A DNA stretch of 44,329 nt from Saccoglossus kowalevskii (taxonomy: Eukaryota; Hemichordata; Enteropneusta; Harrimaniidae), in the NCBI RefSeq assembly GCF_000003605.2, contig NW_003109985.1, forward strand, positions 238,414 to 282,742, read 5' to 3'. The notes under the pieces were generated by a model that made no database searches, was not told the DNA's origin, and worked only from the letters and a program-made list of their open reading frames with translations. This document shows, in pieces, positions 21,219 to 31,620 of the stretch; the first letter of the stretch is position 1; every line of letters starts with the position of its first letter. The translations under genes were made by a program, and so were the position numbers.

Positions 21219-23873
21219 CTGTATATTACAAAAAACCTAATTTGTCATCAACTGCATAAACAATTTTAACAAATAATATATAATAGTAAAACAGCTTATT
21301 GATATGAAAATGACACTATCGTGTTATTACAGATTTGGTTAATATACTGTGAGTAAAATATGTGATTTTTGGATGTAATTTTCTGGCAATATAACTTTAT
21401 ACACTGAAATAAGTTACACACAAACATGCACACATTTGTGTTGCACTTCATAGCTGATGAGATTAACTATGATGAACTTTTAACATATTTGTTTTAAAAA
21501 TAGAGAGTTATCACAAAATCAACTAATGGAATTGAGGTCCTATCATGGCAAATGCGATTTATTAATATCCGAGGGCATAATACGCGATTTGTCTATGAAA
21601 CAAATTATTATACACACGCTTATATTAATAATTAATGAAATATATTAATTAGTACATGTAACATATAGCAGCCGAAAATGCAAATGAAAAACATTTTACA
21701 GACATGTGTCTGTATGATTGTTTGCATTCAGTGAAATGATTTCATTTCTGTACATGTAAATAATAGAAAGTGTTTAAATGACGTAAATATTATGCACATT
21801 TTCCAAATATTATTACATCCATAAAACATTCAGATACTTTTTCAAAGGTTTTTATAAATAGATAAATTCTATCGTTTTCATCGCCTAATCTATAATAAGA
21901 TTTATGCGCTACAGAAATTGTCGAAATTGCTTTTGGCTCGCAGTAACTACAATAGATATCACTAGATGAAAAGCCACAGAAATGTTTTAACCCAGTGACC
22001 AATCCTTGTGACTTTCTCGGCAATAACAATTACACAAAAGCTTTTAAGGCAGGTATCAGTGATGAACAAGAAAGTTAGTCCTTGCCAATTTATCAAACAT
22101 TTGTTAATGTTAATTTAGCATTTTAAAATGCTTAATGTAAAATAACAAATGCTGTCCAAATTTAGTCCTTAATTTCTTTAATTTATGCATGTAATTTCCT
22201 ACCTTTCAGATATTGTACAGCTTCCTTCTCAGTGTCATAATGTTCAAAATCTGTGATATTTTCCCTGTGTAAAATTGATAGCAGTTCAGGTTTTAGGCCA
22301 GCTAATGCCAACTTAACCTCGTGTTGTGAGAATTCTACAAATAATTCTTTTATTGCCTGCAAAACAATAATATATCTGAGTAATAACAATGACGTGCATT
22401 ACAATATTGCAACACTAGTCTTGTTGATATGTTGATAAGCAAGTACATAGTTTACTAGTGAACAGTTAAATTAGTGGTCCATCTGGCTGCAGTTTTCCTG
22501 TTCACTTTGTAAACTACATACCATTACATCAAATAAATGAAATAAATTGTATGAACAAACGATTTATTATCTTAATGGGTCACAATTAATCTGTACCACA
22601 AACAATTGGATACCAAGATGATAATTCAAATTTAGTAATGCCTGGCAATGCTATAATATGAAATGAGAAACCTGCTAAACGGATTTCGATTATAAACAAA
22701 CAATAAATAGCAAGTATAACTTATACAATAAGTAACACAATAACAACACAAGGCAATAGAGAAACAGAATTATGAATAGGTATATAGTTAGTGATGGTTT
22801 CATTACATCCAAAGGATGCTTGCATCAAGATGGTTAACATTTGTTTTTTTTAAAACTGCTTCTGTTGGCGCTTTTATCTAACTATGTGACTGTTTTTTTT
22901 CAGTCGGTGAATCATACAAGAAGTTCTTCCAACATGTTTTGATGTTTTCTTTGTACATTGATTAAATAACAATGCCACGTCTGGATATCAATAACTACTA
23001 TATCTAACTATAACTATATTACCGGTATATAATAATTATATCTACTATGGTTATTTGATCATACCCTTTCAACCCATGCTGATTCAATGACCAACAAAAA
23101 AATACTCACATGTGTGCACTACAGCTGTTATTATAAATTCATGCAATCATCTTGTTGGAGTGATGCCTTTTTAACTTTTACCTGATTAAGAACCTAGTCT
23201 ACAAGTGACCTATTACGTTGTATTAAACTAAATGTCAACCCATAATTACCACGGCAAACATAAATTTACATTTAAAACTGTGTACGTTAACAATGCACAT
23301 TCACTGTTAGAAATTATGTGGATGTGGATCAAGCTAGATGCAATAATTGATAAAAATGGAAAAATGGTCACTTTTTGCAGGTTACATAGAAGCTTCAATT
23401 TCAGGTGTTACCATGGTAATATACTTACAAGAATAGATGTATAATCAATATGAGCGACTCGTGAGGCATCAACAACAGCTGATTTGGCATGCTCTCCTTC
23501 AATACATTCACCTTTAACAGTATCTGTGACATGTTCAACGGCGGGAAAATATACACCAGCTTCAATCTCGATTACAGTCACTTCTTTTTCTTTCACCTGC
23601 AATTATGTATCTTACATATAAAATATGTTTACCTCTTAATAATTGCACAATGTACTATTAAAAGTGTTTTAATTAATTTGATCATCTAAAATATAATAAA
23701 TGATCTCACCTTCATATCAGGTTTAGCCTGTTTATACAATAGCATACATATATCTACACCAATACCAATTATAATACCAATCTCAACACCTTGCACCAAA
23801 GAACCGATAAAAGTCCCAAGCCAAGGCAATAAATCTATCTCTTTAAGACAAAAAATGAAAATTAATTAAATTT

Positions 23874-23922
<49 letters not shown>

Positions 23923-26900
23923 AGATGTAAATTTTGTAAATAACTTTGAGTATTTTTTCAAGTACAAGTGCTGACAATACATTTAGTGCATTCCATATAG
24001 TTTCGAGACTAAAAATGACAGGCTCTTAGCATCATTTTTCGCAAGAAAGAAAACGTGATTTCTCGCGAACGCCGTGATTGTTTTAATTGGTTGGTGTAGC
24101 AAATTGACACATTTTCAAAGGCCTTCAAATTAAAATAAGAAACAACTTTAATGGAAACACTATGATATGATTTTTCATAGAACAAGTCTACTGTTTTCAA
24201 TGATCAACCATACCCTGATGTTTTTTTAATATGCAATATCAAACAATTATTTAAACTCAGTTATCTACATTGCCATACCACATAACAGTGTGCTAGAAAA
24301 TATCGCATAAACGTGATACAAAACACAATTCATAATAATTTCATAATAATTAATAATTTCATCACTTACTGTTTATCTTCCATATTTTTCTAACTGTTGC
24401 ATAGTCAAACATTTGAGAAATAGCATAAATAATAACAGCAGCTAAAGCCGACTTTGGAATGAAATAAAATAGAGGAGTAAACACAGCCAATGACAGTAAT
24501 GCCAAACATCCAGTAAATATACCCCCTAATTGTGTCTTTACACCACTCTGACTATTTACAGCTGACCTGGAATTAAACGACGGACATTTTACTCACTTTG
24601 GAGTTCTACTCACAATTTATGGAAAAATTGTAGTTAATTTGAGAGATAGATCAAAGTATGTTTTTAATATAACCAAGAGCAATAGGATTATACAGTCAGG
24701 TTTCAGTTTTGATTATATTTATCCATGTTTGGGCTAATTACTCCCATACTGAAAGTCACCTACAATACACCTCACTTTTATATTGCATCTACAATCGAAG
24801 GTAATAAGTATTGTATATCACCTTCACACTGAGCATTGTATTATATGGATATATATATATATACTGATATAGCCAATAAAACATTGTTACTAGATTGGCT
24901 ACAATACTAAATACATGTCAAACTGTCTCATTGTATTTATCACATTTGTTGTGTTAAAGATAAAATAAAGATGAAAACATGTCATTTTTTATACTGCTGT
25001 TTGACTGTGCATAACTGATAACTTGATTCTGAACTAAACGTTTCCACGGTACACATACATATTATATGTGCTGATTGGGTTGGTGTGTACAATAAAACAT
25101 ATGTGTATTAGTGTAATTTAGTTACATCAAGGAATAAATACTATTTTGAGAAAACAGTGAATTTGTTCAACAGCATGCATTAATACCACTATTAAAAATT
25201 AAATATTTATATCACAATTATAAGAACAGAAGAAATACAATACAGAAGAAAATCATGGTATCAATATACTGTAGAATACTTTTTGCTTGGAATTAGTTTT
25301 CGCTATTTTTGCTGAAGGAATGATTCAGTGAAAATAAATTCCATACAAAACACCCAAAAAGTCTTTTCTGTGAAAATCAATTCCAGCTAAAATTAAGTAT
25401 TTTACAGTAACTGTAAACCATAATACACCTAGTGCTAGATTAATTCACTGCATATATATTTATATATCAATCGAAATATGAATGGAGTCAGTATTCACAT
25501 CTGCTACATTGGGGCCATTCCAGTTTATATCTGCNNNNNNNNNNNNNNNNNNNNNNNNNNNNNNNNNNNNNNNNNNNNNNNNNNNNNNNNNNNNNNNNNN
25601 NNNNNNNNNNNNNNNNNNNNNNNNNNNNNNNNNNNNNNNNNNNNNNNNNNNNNNNNNNNNNNNNNNNNNNNNNNNNNNNNNNNNNNNNNNNNNNNNNNNN
25701 NNNNNNNNNNNNNNNNNNNNNNNNNNNNNNNNNNNNNNNNNNNNNNNNNNNNNNNNNNNNNNNNNNNNNNNNNNNNNNNNNNNNNNNNNNNNNNNNNNNN
25801 NNNNNNNNNNNNNNNNNNNNNNNNNNNNNNNNNNNNNNNNNNNNNNNNNNNNNNNNNNNNNNNNNNNNNNNNNNNNNNNNNNNNNNNNNNNNNNNNNNNN
25901 NNNNNNNNNNNNNNNNNNNNNNNNNNNNNNNNNNNNNNNNNNNNNNNNNNNNNNNNNNNNNNNNNNNNNNNNNNTTTTTTTAGTCATACTGTTGAAAATC
26001 GAACTTCATCAACCGGTATGTGGCGAGATAAAATAGGCCACATTTTATTTAGTAGCCATAACTGCCTGGATTTCCAGGATTTTTTTCCATACTTGTCTGA
26101 ATTTCCAGATTCTGTTTCTCCATATACAGTTGGAATTCCGGGGTATTTTCCCCATCATACAGTGCTGGAAATCCGACCTCATCAACAGGGGGGTGCAGAT
26201 ATAAACTGGAATGGCCGATTGAGGAGCTGTCACATGTTGCATGAGAGAAATATATGTAACCAGTTATAGCCTCACCTTGTAAAACTGCCTGTAACAGGGT
26301 ATGCAGACACAAAGGAACCCATAACATTGGCGGTTCCTGTAATGAGATTGTAATGACTGACATATAAGTATAAACCAATAATTTACCCTAATTGATTAGG
26401 AGAAATGATAAACAGTACATAAATAAAGAGTCACTGTACCCTTAGCAGTTGAACATATAAAATATGTTGACAGTACATTGTATAACCAGGATATTGACCA
26501 TAGACACACATACCAAATACTGGTACACTGTATATCACAAAATCTTACAATCCAATGAATGTTTGGTGAAACATTGCTTGTTTATTTAATCAATTATTTT
26601 AAATGTCTGCACCTTGAGATCATTCATAAAGGTTCTTTGGGTTCTTGTGACTATGTGAAATATTTGATGGTATGAACATGCAAATATTGTAGGAATAATT
26701 GATTGGCCTAGATATACTGCTAACAGAAAAAACCCACGCAATTTTAACACTATTCAAATGATATCTAATGGAATGTGAATGCATAATTAAAATTGGAGAC
26801 CAAAATGATCACCAACATTCAGACGCACTGAAAATTATTGAAAAATGTATGTTTATTGCATATTACCTGCAATTCAAACCATCAATGATTTCACATAATA

Positions 26901-29900
26901 AGTCACATGAGTGCAATATTTCATAGTACAAATTAAAGGTAAACAAAATAAAAAAAATGTGTATGCACTTTGGAAAATAACATAAGGCATATATTGAAAA
27001 ATATTTCAATTATTTTTAAGTCGCTGAATTAATATACAATTGAGAATTCAAATTGACATCAACTTTCAAGATATTACTGTATTAATATGCAATACAAATA
27101 TGCAACAAATTTATTCTGAAATGTTCTTGAGATACACACAGACTGGTAGATAAATTTTGCTTACATACCTAATGCTAACAATTCTTGGTTCGGATATACT
27201 CAATAATTGTTTTTTCGTGCTGAAATTTAAAATAGATTTGTAATGACATAGTCCCAGTAAGTGTTCATTATAATATCATATTTGGAATGCAAGATTTTTG
27301 CAGTGTTTTCCATTATACAAATCATTTCAGTTAATAAGGTTCTCGATCTTGAAAATTGTTGTTCCAATGTTCAATATAAACAACATCTATCTATTAAAGG
27401 CAGAGGTACATGTATGATCGATTTAGATTTTTTGCACAAAAAATGGATGCCAGTTAGCCATCTTGAATTGGATCATAAAAGGAATGTAAATATATGTGTC
27501 ATAACCACTGGTACATTGATCCTCAAAGTCTATATAGATCAATGTCACATCTTGTAACTCTAACTCCCATAACCACTATACATGTACATGTACATGTATA
27601 TCATAATAATATGGTCAAATCTTAGCCTTAGCAACAACCACTGTAACCATGGACCTCTGTTACTGCACTTATTCTGTATATCTACAGTAATGTTTTATTC
27701 TATGAATGAAGATCAAATGTAATCAAATTTGACTCAACATATTATATCATCACGTTTACCTACCAAATGCTTTGGCACAAGCAATGCTCTCCAGAAAGCT
27801 GATTATTGGAATGATGATCAATCCCAAACCAATTTCCTGTCACAGAAATGAACAAACTAACAAATGAATAAATAATTAAAAGATGAATTAATTATTAATA
27901 CTAAGTAATGCTTGGGTGCATGAGATGAGTGAACAAGTAAACCAAAATTTAAATGATAACTAACCGTCATGATTTCTGCAAGGGGTACATATTCTCTGCT
28001 ACTGTCAGCCAAAGTTGCTTGTGAATATCCAACAGTATCATTTTGAACTACCACTGTTTCATTTATCACTATGCTCATATTTAAGTTGACATGTTCCATT
28101 AGAGGCATGTGTCGTAAATATGGAGGTATAGGTGGTTGGAATGGAGGCAGACCAGCAGGCACATGCCCAACAAGAACAAAAACTGTGGTATTCCCATTAA
28201 TATGAAATCCATAAGCCACACTTGCTGCCAAAATTACCATAATTGCGTTTCTTGCTGTGAATTCAAATGTAAGTACAGGCTTATGCTGCAGATTGCAGAT
28301 ATCGAATAAAATTATTGCAAAAATATTGAAGCATGAGATGATCATGCATCACAAGACAAATGTACATTCTTAAAAAATTTTAAATATGCAAATGGTGAGT
28401 CTGGGAAAAACGTTTCTCAAAGTATGTGTCACATATGTTTCACATTTTTGAATATGGTGATAATTTCACTTATTTCTCTTTATACATCTTCCCAAGCACC
28501 TAGTGTGTTCTGTGATTTGATTTGATTGATATTGAGATTATTATCTCATCTAAGTTGCATATATTGATACTGTAAAATATTTGATTTTTGCTTGTAATTA
28601 ATTTTCGCTATTTTCCCTGAAGTAATGATTCAGTGAAAATAAAATTCAGCGAATATACCTTTTTTCCTATATTATACATTTAACTCACCAAAAATCAGTG
28701 AAAATCAGTGAAAATAAATTCCATACAAACACCCAAAAAGTCTTTTCAGTGAAAATTAATTCCAGTTAAAATGAAGTATTTCACAGTATAACTTACCAGT
28801 TCCTATCAGCCACACTGCTTTATATAAAACTGTTTGTGCAGCATTTTGTGGTTTTTTGACTGAAAATTTATCTTTTACATTCTGAAGGATGAATAAATAA
28901 ATTATTTACAAGTTATTGTATTTTCATCTGAGCTAGAATCATAAACAAGACAAAGATACAACTCGAACACAACAACATTCCTAGCAATGATAAAACAATT
29001 CTTGAATTCATTCTCAGCTGACAACACATAGAAAGAGCAAACACATGATTCATGGCAGCAGAAGTCTACTCATGGATATTTGCAGCCAGATTTTATCTAC
29101 ACTGCAATAAATTGTTCGTTCAGTCAATATAAGGATGTTGACTTAATAAAATGTCACCAAACCTTTTGAAAAAAATGAAGGTTGTATTATATTTGACATT
29201 TTGTCAGTTTTAGAACATTTTACCATTAGTGGATAGGGAAATATGATGCAGTAAAAAAAATAATAAAAAAAAAAATGATGCAGTATCTAAAATTATAGGC
29301 TGGTGACATAAGGTCAAAAAATATTTTAATAACATCACGACTGAGGGTCACTTGTTTCCACTTGTTGTCCTGAGTAAATCTATTGCAGTGTCGTAGTTGC
29401 TATATAAAGTTCTCTTTAATTATGAATACAGACAAACCTAATAATCACTGCATAGTTACTGAAGACAAAGCAGATACCCTCCCCCCCATATATAAAACTA
29501 ATTTTACTTTACCTTTATAATTACAAGTAAAACAAAACAAGTAAATCCCATGAGTACATCTTGCCACCTGAAAAATTAACATATAGATATAATGTCATAA
29601 TATAATTAACATTTCATGATAAGTTGTTAATTTTGGCATATTCTTATATAACTTTTATAACTGTATAATGCTACATGACTACCGGTATAGATTGATAAAA
29701 AACAAAAGACTACATTCTGAATAAACTCAACTCTGAGGGTGCTGTAATAACTACCAGTAATGCATACCGGTAGAAGCGAAAAAATTCATGTTTCTGATCA
29801 TTGTACACGCCAGTATGACACAAGTTATTTTTGAATTAAAACCTTGTTGAAAAAATCAAATAAAAGCATGATCAAACACAAATTAACAAGCAATTTTTGA

Positions 29901-31620
29901 AGCGCCAAAAGCATACTGAGTAAACCAAATCATGAGGATGCTATAACAGTAATATTATTTTTGGCTCATCTCTATCGTTCTAACCCGTGCTGCAGACAAA
30001 CCACCTCCAAATTTTCAGTATTAAAGTTAAAGTATGAAAACCAAGACACTATGGTGACAGAATGGTGTACATACCTTGAATGGGGAAGCCTATATGCTGT
30101 TTTATAAAGAGTCTCTATAACATTAGTTGTTTGAAATTTAGGAATGCCAAATATATGACGTAACTGACCAACACCAATAATAACAGCAGCAGCTGAGGTG
30201 AAAGCTGTGATGACTGGATGTGATATAAAATTCACCAAAAATCCTTTAAGAAATAGAATGCAAGGGTATGAAAATAAGCAAGAAATTTTGTATTGCATGA
30301 TTGATAACTATGAGAATGAAGACTATTTTGATTGAAATGAAACTGATGTTCATATTTTATTTCCATAATATTTTGTTATTGCATGAAAACACAAAATCCA
30401 GCCCATAAAAAAACAGCTGTGAAATGAAAAAAAAAACACCCCCCCCCCCTCCCTCTGCTGACACACACACACACACTGATACAAAAACTCCTACAGACAA
30501 AACTAACCTAGGTGAAAGATTCCCATCGCTATCTGGACAAGTCCACAGAAAAATGTTATGACTATAGCATACACCGGATTATGTAAGCCATCTTGTCTGT
30601 CAGTTTCACCACTAAAGGTTGCCACAAGTAAGCCCATGACAACTGTAGGACCTAACGTAACATCTTTGGCTGTACCCATGAAACAATACACAAAGGAACC
30701 CATGAAGGCAGTATACAGACCATACTGTGTGTAAAATAAAGAACAACAATTACTAGTAAGCATAGAGTGAAACACAACAAGTGCATATGGCATATTTTCC
30801 CTGGTAGAAGCATATATGAGGTAGAGGTGCATGCAAGCATATATTGCACTTCTACCCACAATTCAGCACATTTCATTATCTGCCATATTTAATTTCTGTT
30901 ATATAACAACATACAAAGATCACTGGATATATTTTGTGATAAACCAAAGTAATAACCATGCAGATGGAGCAGAATAATGTGAATGAAAGTGATACTCATT
31001 GTACATGTATTAATGAATCAGGTGATATGTTACAAGGCATATTACATCCAAATGTTGAAAATGAAATAACAGAACATCAGAATCTGTTGCCCAATTCAAG
31101 CCAAGATGGTCATAATGTGCCAATCAAGATAGAAAAGAGAAAAATTAAAAGTGCTTTGGTCCTAGACATTTTGATGGGTACCGGTAATACATGTACAACA
31201 AGAATGAAAACTGTAAAATACTTTATTTTATCTGGAATTAATTTTTGCTGAAAAGACTTTTTTTGTTGTTTTGTATGGAACTTATTTTCACTGATTTTTG
31301 ATGAGTTGAATGTAAAATATACGAAACAACTTGTATTTCACCGGAAATTATAGAGAGGTCCAACTAATAGAACGGTTATGGTAACTTACTTCCAGTGGAA
31401 GTTTAGCGACCGTTGCATACGCCAATCCTTGCGGTAATACTGTCAATCCAACTGTGATTCCAGCAATAAAATCTGATATAAGCCATTTTGGTTTATATTT
31501 GGGTAGCCATTGTGTGATGGGAAATTTGGATTTGACATTGTCAACTGTACAGCTCTCTTTGGCAAAGTCTCCACATTTCTTTCCTACAAATCTAGCATTG
31601 GTTCTTAACCGAGTCGCCAT
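21121..31620 (-). CDS. SLC26A11-like: SLC26A11-like sulfate/anion transporter, 14 exons, internal TGA
   Basis: SLC26 proteins are membrane anion exchangers or channels; SLC26A11 is described as a sodium-independent sulfate or chloride transporter. Coding exons (minus): 31620-31390, 30724-30508, 30243-30075, 29567-29513, 28881-28797, 28254-27965, 27836-27764, 27219-27169, 26336-26276, 24566-24370, 23840-23710, 23596-23429, 22356-22203, 21218-21121. All introns are GT-AG and the phases agree throughout, giving 1980 nt or 659 codons plus stop. SLC26 landmarks in order: PQGLAYATVAKLP (63-75), GPTVVMGLLV, SHPVITAFTSAAAV, LESIACAKAF, NQELLALG (384-391), SAYPVTGSF, FIPKSALAAVI, and a C-terminal STAS domain (about 520-627). 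Codon 380 is TGA. The exon 6 loop is long and has four N-glycosylation sequons. The start ATG has A at -3, and an acceptor about 60 nt upstream implies a 5' UTR exon. Homology is certain; whether the gene is functional is open. Confidence 0.93.
22203..22356 (-). CDS. SLC26A11-like exon 13, STAS domain end
   Basis: Encodes AIKELFVEFSQHEVKLALAG and TEKEAVQYLK. Donor GTAGGA, phase 1. Without splicing the frame would end seven codons later at GRKLHA-stop, so a shorter isoform is possible. Confidence 0.92.
23429..23596 (-). CDS. SLC26A11-like exon 12, STAS domain start
   Basis: Encodes VKEKEVTVIEIEAGVYFPAV and later SAVVDASRVAHIDYTSIL. The last stretch is the conserved STAS strand and nucleotide-loop region of SLC26 C-termini. 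Acceptor TAATTGCAG, donor GTAAGT, phase 0. Confidence 0.92.
23710..23840 (-). CDS. SLC26A11-like exon 11
   Basis: Encodes IDLLPWLGTFIGSLVQGVEI and GIIIGIGVDICMLLY, the last membrane segments, then KQAKPDMK. Acceptor TCTTAAAG, donor GTGAGA, phase 0. Confidence 0.92.
23879..23921. repeat. (TA)n microsatellite
   Basis: About 20 TA dinucleotides in intron 10 of the SLC26A11-like gene. Confidence 0.95.
24370..24566 (-). CDS. SLC26A11-like exon 10
   Basis: Encodes SAVNSQSGVKTQLGGIF, then FYFIPKSALAAVIIYAI and the start of the cytosolic linker. Acceptor TTAATTCCAG, donor GTAAGT, phase 1. Confidence 0.92.
25267..25409. mobile_element. TACTGTAAAATACTT MITE, full copy
   Basis: A 143-bp element in intron 9 of the transporter gene. 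It begins TACTGTAGAATACTTTTTGC and ends in AAGTATTTTACAGTA; the ends are inverted copies, with TA probably the target duplication. The inside holds GATTCAGTGAAAATAAATTC and CACCCAAAAAGTCTTTTC, shared with the other copies. No ORF, so non-autonomous. Confidence 0.8.
25514..26215. repeat. Inverted repeat spanning the gap
   Basis: The left arm is 25514-25534 and the right arm 26195-26215, a perfect 21-bp inverted match. Within the right side a block around 25995-26035 (AACTTCATCAACCGG to ATAGGCC) resembles 26170-26215 (GACCTCATCAACAGG to ATGGCC), so the element also has internal direct copies. Confidence 0.75.
25535..25974. other. Assembly gap of 440 N
   Basis: The gap is inside intron 9 of the SLC26A11-like gene. 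A perfect 21-bp inverted repeat (GCCATTCCAGTTTATATCTG followed by C) abuts its left side and recurs inverted at 26195-26215, so the gap probably covers a repeat with inverted ends. Confidence 0.98.
26276..26336 (-). CDS. SLC26A11-like exon 9
   Basis: Encodes TANVMGSFVSAYPVTGSFTR, the conserved SYPVTGSF region. Acceptor CTCATTACAG, donor GTGAGG, phase 2. The 440-N gap lies in the intron that follows; no exon appears to be missing, because exon 10 joins directly to the family alignment. Confidence 0.9.
27169..27219 (-). CDS. SLC26A11-like exon 8 carrying in-frame TGA
   Basis: A 51-nt exon between acceptor TTTCAG and donor GTATGT. In the phase forced by both neighbours it reads ARKNNY, TGA (27202-27200), VYPNQELLAL. 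Most SLC26 proteins have a basic or polar residue, then V/I and Asp, before NQE. Here the first is a stop (CGA to TGA would explain it) and the Asp is Tyr. Confidence 0.88.
27764..27836 (-). CDS. SLC26A11-like exon 7
   Basis: Encodes EIGLGLIIIPIISFLESIAC and AKAF, a strongly conserved SLC26 segment. Acceptor CTGTGACAG, donor GTAGGT, phase 1. Confidence 0.9.
27965..28254 (-). CDS. SLC26A11-like exon 6 with extended glycosylation-rich loop
   Basis: Acceptor TTTGAATTCACAG. Starts ARNAIMVILAASVAYGF, then PAGLPPFQPP as in the family, then a long hydrophilic loop with sequons NTT, NMS, NET and NDT, longer than I recall for vertebrate SLC26A11. Ends EIMT at a GTTAGT donor, phase 0. Confidence 0.9.
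28568..28788. mobile_element. TACTGTAAAATACTT MITE, copy with internal duplication
   Basis: A 221-bp copy in intron 5 of the transporter gene: TACTGTAAAATATTTGATTT at the left, AAGTATTTCACAGTA at the right. The segment with GTGAAAATAAATTC occurs about twice, explaining the extra length. It ends 9 bp from exon 5. Confidence 0.8.
28797..28881 (-). CDS. SLC26A11-like exon 5
   Basis: Acceptor ATTCATCCTTCAG and donor GTAAGT. Encodes NVKDKFSVKKPQN through AVWLIGT, leading into the conserved ARNA of exon 6. A MITE copy ends only 9 bp beyond the donor side of this exon. Confidence 0.88.
29513..29567 (-). CDS. SLC26A11-like exon 4 (55 nt)
   Basis: A short exon with acceptor TTTTTCAG and donor GTAAAG. 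It encodes WQDVLMGFTCFVLLVIIK, one hydrophobic membrane segment, and restores phase 0. Confidence 0.85.
30075..30243 (-). CDS. SLC26A11-like exon 3
   Basis: Acceptor TTTCTTAAAG. Encodes FLVNFISHPVITAFTSAAAV and IIGVGQLRHIFGI, matching the SLC26A11 family closely. Donor GTATGT, phase 2. Confidence 0.92.
30508..30724 (-). CDS. SLC26A11-like exon 2
   Basis: Acceptor TTTTACACACAG, then YGLYTAFMGSFVYCFMGT and DVTLGPTVVMGLLV, core membrane segments of SLC26. Ends in phase 1 at a GTTAGT donor. Confidence 0.92.
30958..31251 (+). CDS. Open frame opposite SLC26A11-like intron 1
   Basis: A 97-codon frame with ATG in fair context (ACC before ATG). The product is polar and acidic, then basic (IKIEKRKIKSALVLDIL), rather protein-like for intronic DNA. 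It runs into a MITE end at about 31210, so only the first about 80 codons could be original. No domain is recognised and no partner exon found. It could be the start of a nested gene or chance. Confidence 0.2.
   Translation: MQMEQNNVNESDTHCTCINESGDMLQGILHPNVENEITEHQNLLPNSSQDGHNVPIKIEKRKIKSALVLDILMGTGNTCTTRMKTVKYFILSGINFC
31208..31340. mobile_element. MITE copy, inverted and truncated
   Basis: It starts ACTGTAAAATACTTTATTTT and holds GCTGAAAAGACTTTTTTTG and GTTTTGTATGGAACTTATTT, the reverse complement of the inside of the 25267 copy. The far end is degraded. Confidence 0.65.
31390..31620 (-). CDS. SLC26A11-like exon 1
   Basis: Codons 1-77. Cytosolic N-terminus, then KWLISDFIAGITVGLTVLPQ and the SLC26 signature GLAYATVAKLP. 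Ends in phase 0 at CTGGAA followed by donor GTAAGT. Confidence 0.92.

Noticed and set aside
21790-22029. 79-codon minus-strand frame in the last intron of the transporter
   Set aside because: The product is somewhat protein-like (ending IYLFIKTFEKVSECFMDVII), but it has no recognised domain or usable splice phase between exons 13 and 14.
25460-26269. Open frames across the 440-N gap
   Set aside because: They consist mostly of unknown residues; the real part is repeat sequence of intron 9.
27200-27202. TGA as selenocysteine
   Set aside because: The position is Arg, Lys or another polar residue in SLC26 proteins, I know no selenoprotein in this family, and no SECIS-like structure was evident in the 3' flank. 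It was kept as a nonsense or error question.
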